DNA of 64,000 nt, taken from the NCBI RefSeq assembly GCF_004320525.1, contig NZ_SIHX01000006.1, positions 286,701 to 350,700 of the forward strand, read 5' to 3'. The notes beneath the pieces were generated by a model. That model made no database searches, had not been told where the DNA came from, and was given only the letters and a program-made list of their open reading frames with translations. How positions within the stretch are numbered: the stretch's first letter is position 1; the number at the start of each line of letters is the position of its first letter. This document shows, in pieces, positions 63,880 through 64,000 of the stretch. The translations under genes were made by a program, and so were the position numbers. The DNA is from Arthrobacter sp. S39. Lineage in GTDB: Bacteria; Actinomycetota; Actinomycetes; Actinomycetales; Micrococcaceae.

Positions 63880-64000
63880 AGTGTCCCTATGTTTTTCGTC
63901 AAGCTGCTGTGGGTGTTTTGCTTGGTAGAGGGTGCCGTCGCGGAGCATGGCGAAGAGGGTGTCGCAGCGTCGTCGTGCGAGAGCGATGAGGGCTTGGTTG
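63880..64000 (-). mobile_element. 3' end of an IS110-like element, runs off the window
   Basis: On the minus strand the translation reads NQALIALARRRCDTLFAMLRDGTLYQAKHP, which matches the C-terminus of IS110-family transposases (DEDD recombinases). The TTGACGAAAAACATAGGGAC-type run at 63888-63910 resembles the usual end region. The element continues beyond 64000, so its boundaries are unknown. Confidence 0.65.

Overview
The window is high-GC, densely coded DNA from an actinobacterium. Gene families, GTG/TTG starts, a GlnR-type box, Rv3230c/DesA3-like genes and DUF222-HNH and IS30 elements fit the Micrococcaceae, probably Arthrobacter or Pseudarthrobacter. This placement is inferred from gene content; no database was searched. 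Apart from two IS elements and one truncated gene, the region looks like ordinary chromosome rich in catabolic and transport loci.

Layout. 1-4.3 kb: end of a sarcosine oxidase operon (soxA partial, soxG) joined to sdaA, then an orphan pdxS. 4.3-11.2 kb: a membrane protein, a 5'-truncated SDR gene, a PhoD-like phosphatase, an IclR regulator, a NYN-LOTUS protein, a tandem array of a small unknown gene, and a small secreted protein. 11.2-18.4 kb: a LacI regulator and a six-gene sugar uptake/processing operon (two ABC permeases, lipoprotein, Gfo/Idh/MocA oxidoreductase, DUF6807, cupin) read from one strong promoter inside a 17-bp inverted repeat. 18.6-22.4 kb: LysR divergent from three consecutive RraA-family genes and an alpha/beta hydrolase. 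22.4-24.1 kb: a complete IS30-family element. 24.1-32.0 kb: a GH2 glycosidase, a winged-helix protein, a DctA-type symporter, aspartase, a GntR/FCD regulator and a LacI regulator whose promoter shares a 14-bp site with the GH2 promoter. 32.0-38.5 kb: VOC protein, ArsR-SRPBCC pair, second-type adenylate kinase, DUF222-HNH protein, tRNA-Cys, a flavin-reductase operon and a GNAT. 38.7-47.2 kb: GH35 beta-galactosidase, DUF1992 protein, PadR regulator, GNAT, class A PBP, and an ammonium transporter with a four-part GlnR box. 47.4-56.1 kb: hydrolases, two transporters, DUF2848 and amidohydrolase genes under GntR and RpiR regulators. 56.1-64 kb: small membrane proteins, L-2-hydroxyglutarate oxidase, luciferase-like monooxygenase, reductase-desaturase pair, chloroperoxidase-type hydrolase and the end of an IS110-like transposase.

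Working together. Sarcosine is oxidised to glycine; glycine can become serine, which sdaA deaminates to pyruvate. The aspartase-DctA-FCD group takes up and interconverts C4-dicarboxylates and aspartate. The 11-18 kb, GH2 and GH35 loci are three separate carbohydrate modules, each with a LacI-type site. The 48-56 kb block looks like a two-regulator hydrolytic catabolic island of unknown substrate. No CRISPR array, prophage or recognisable defence system was seen.
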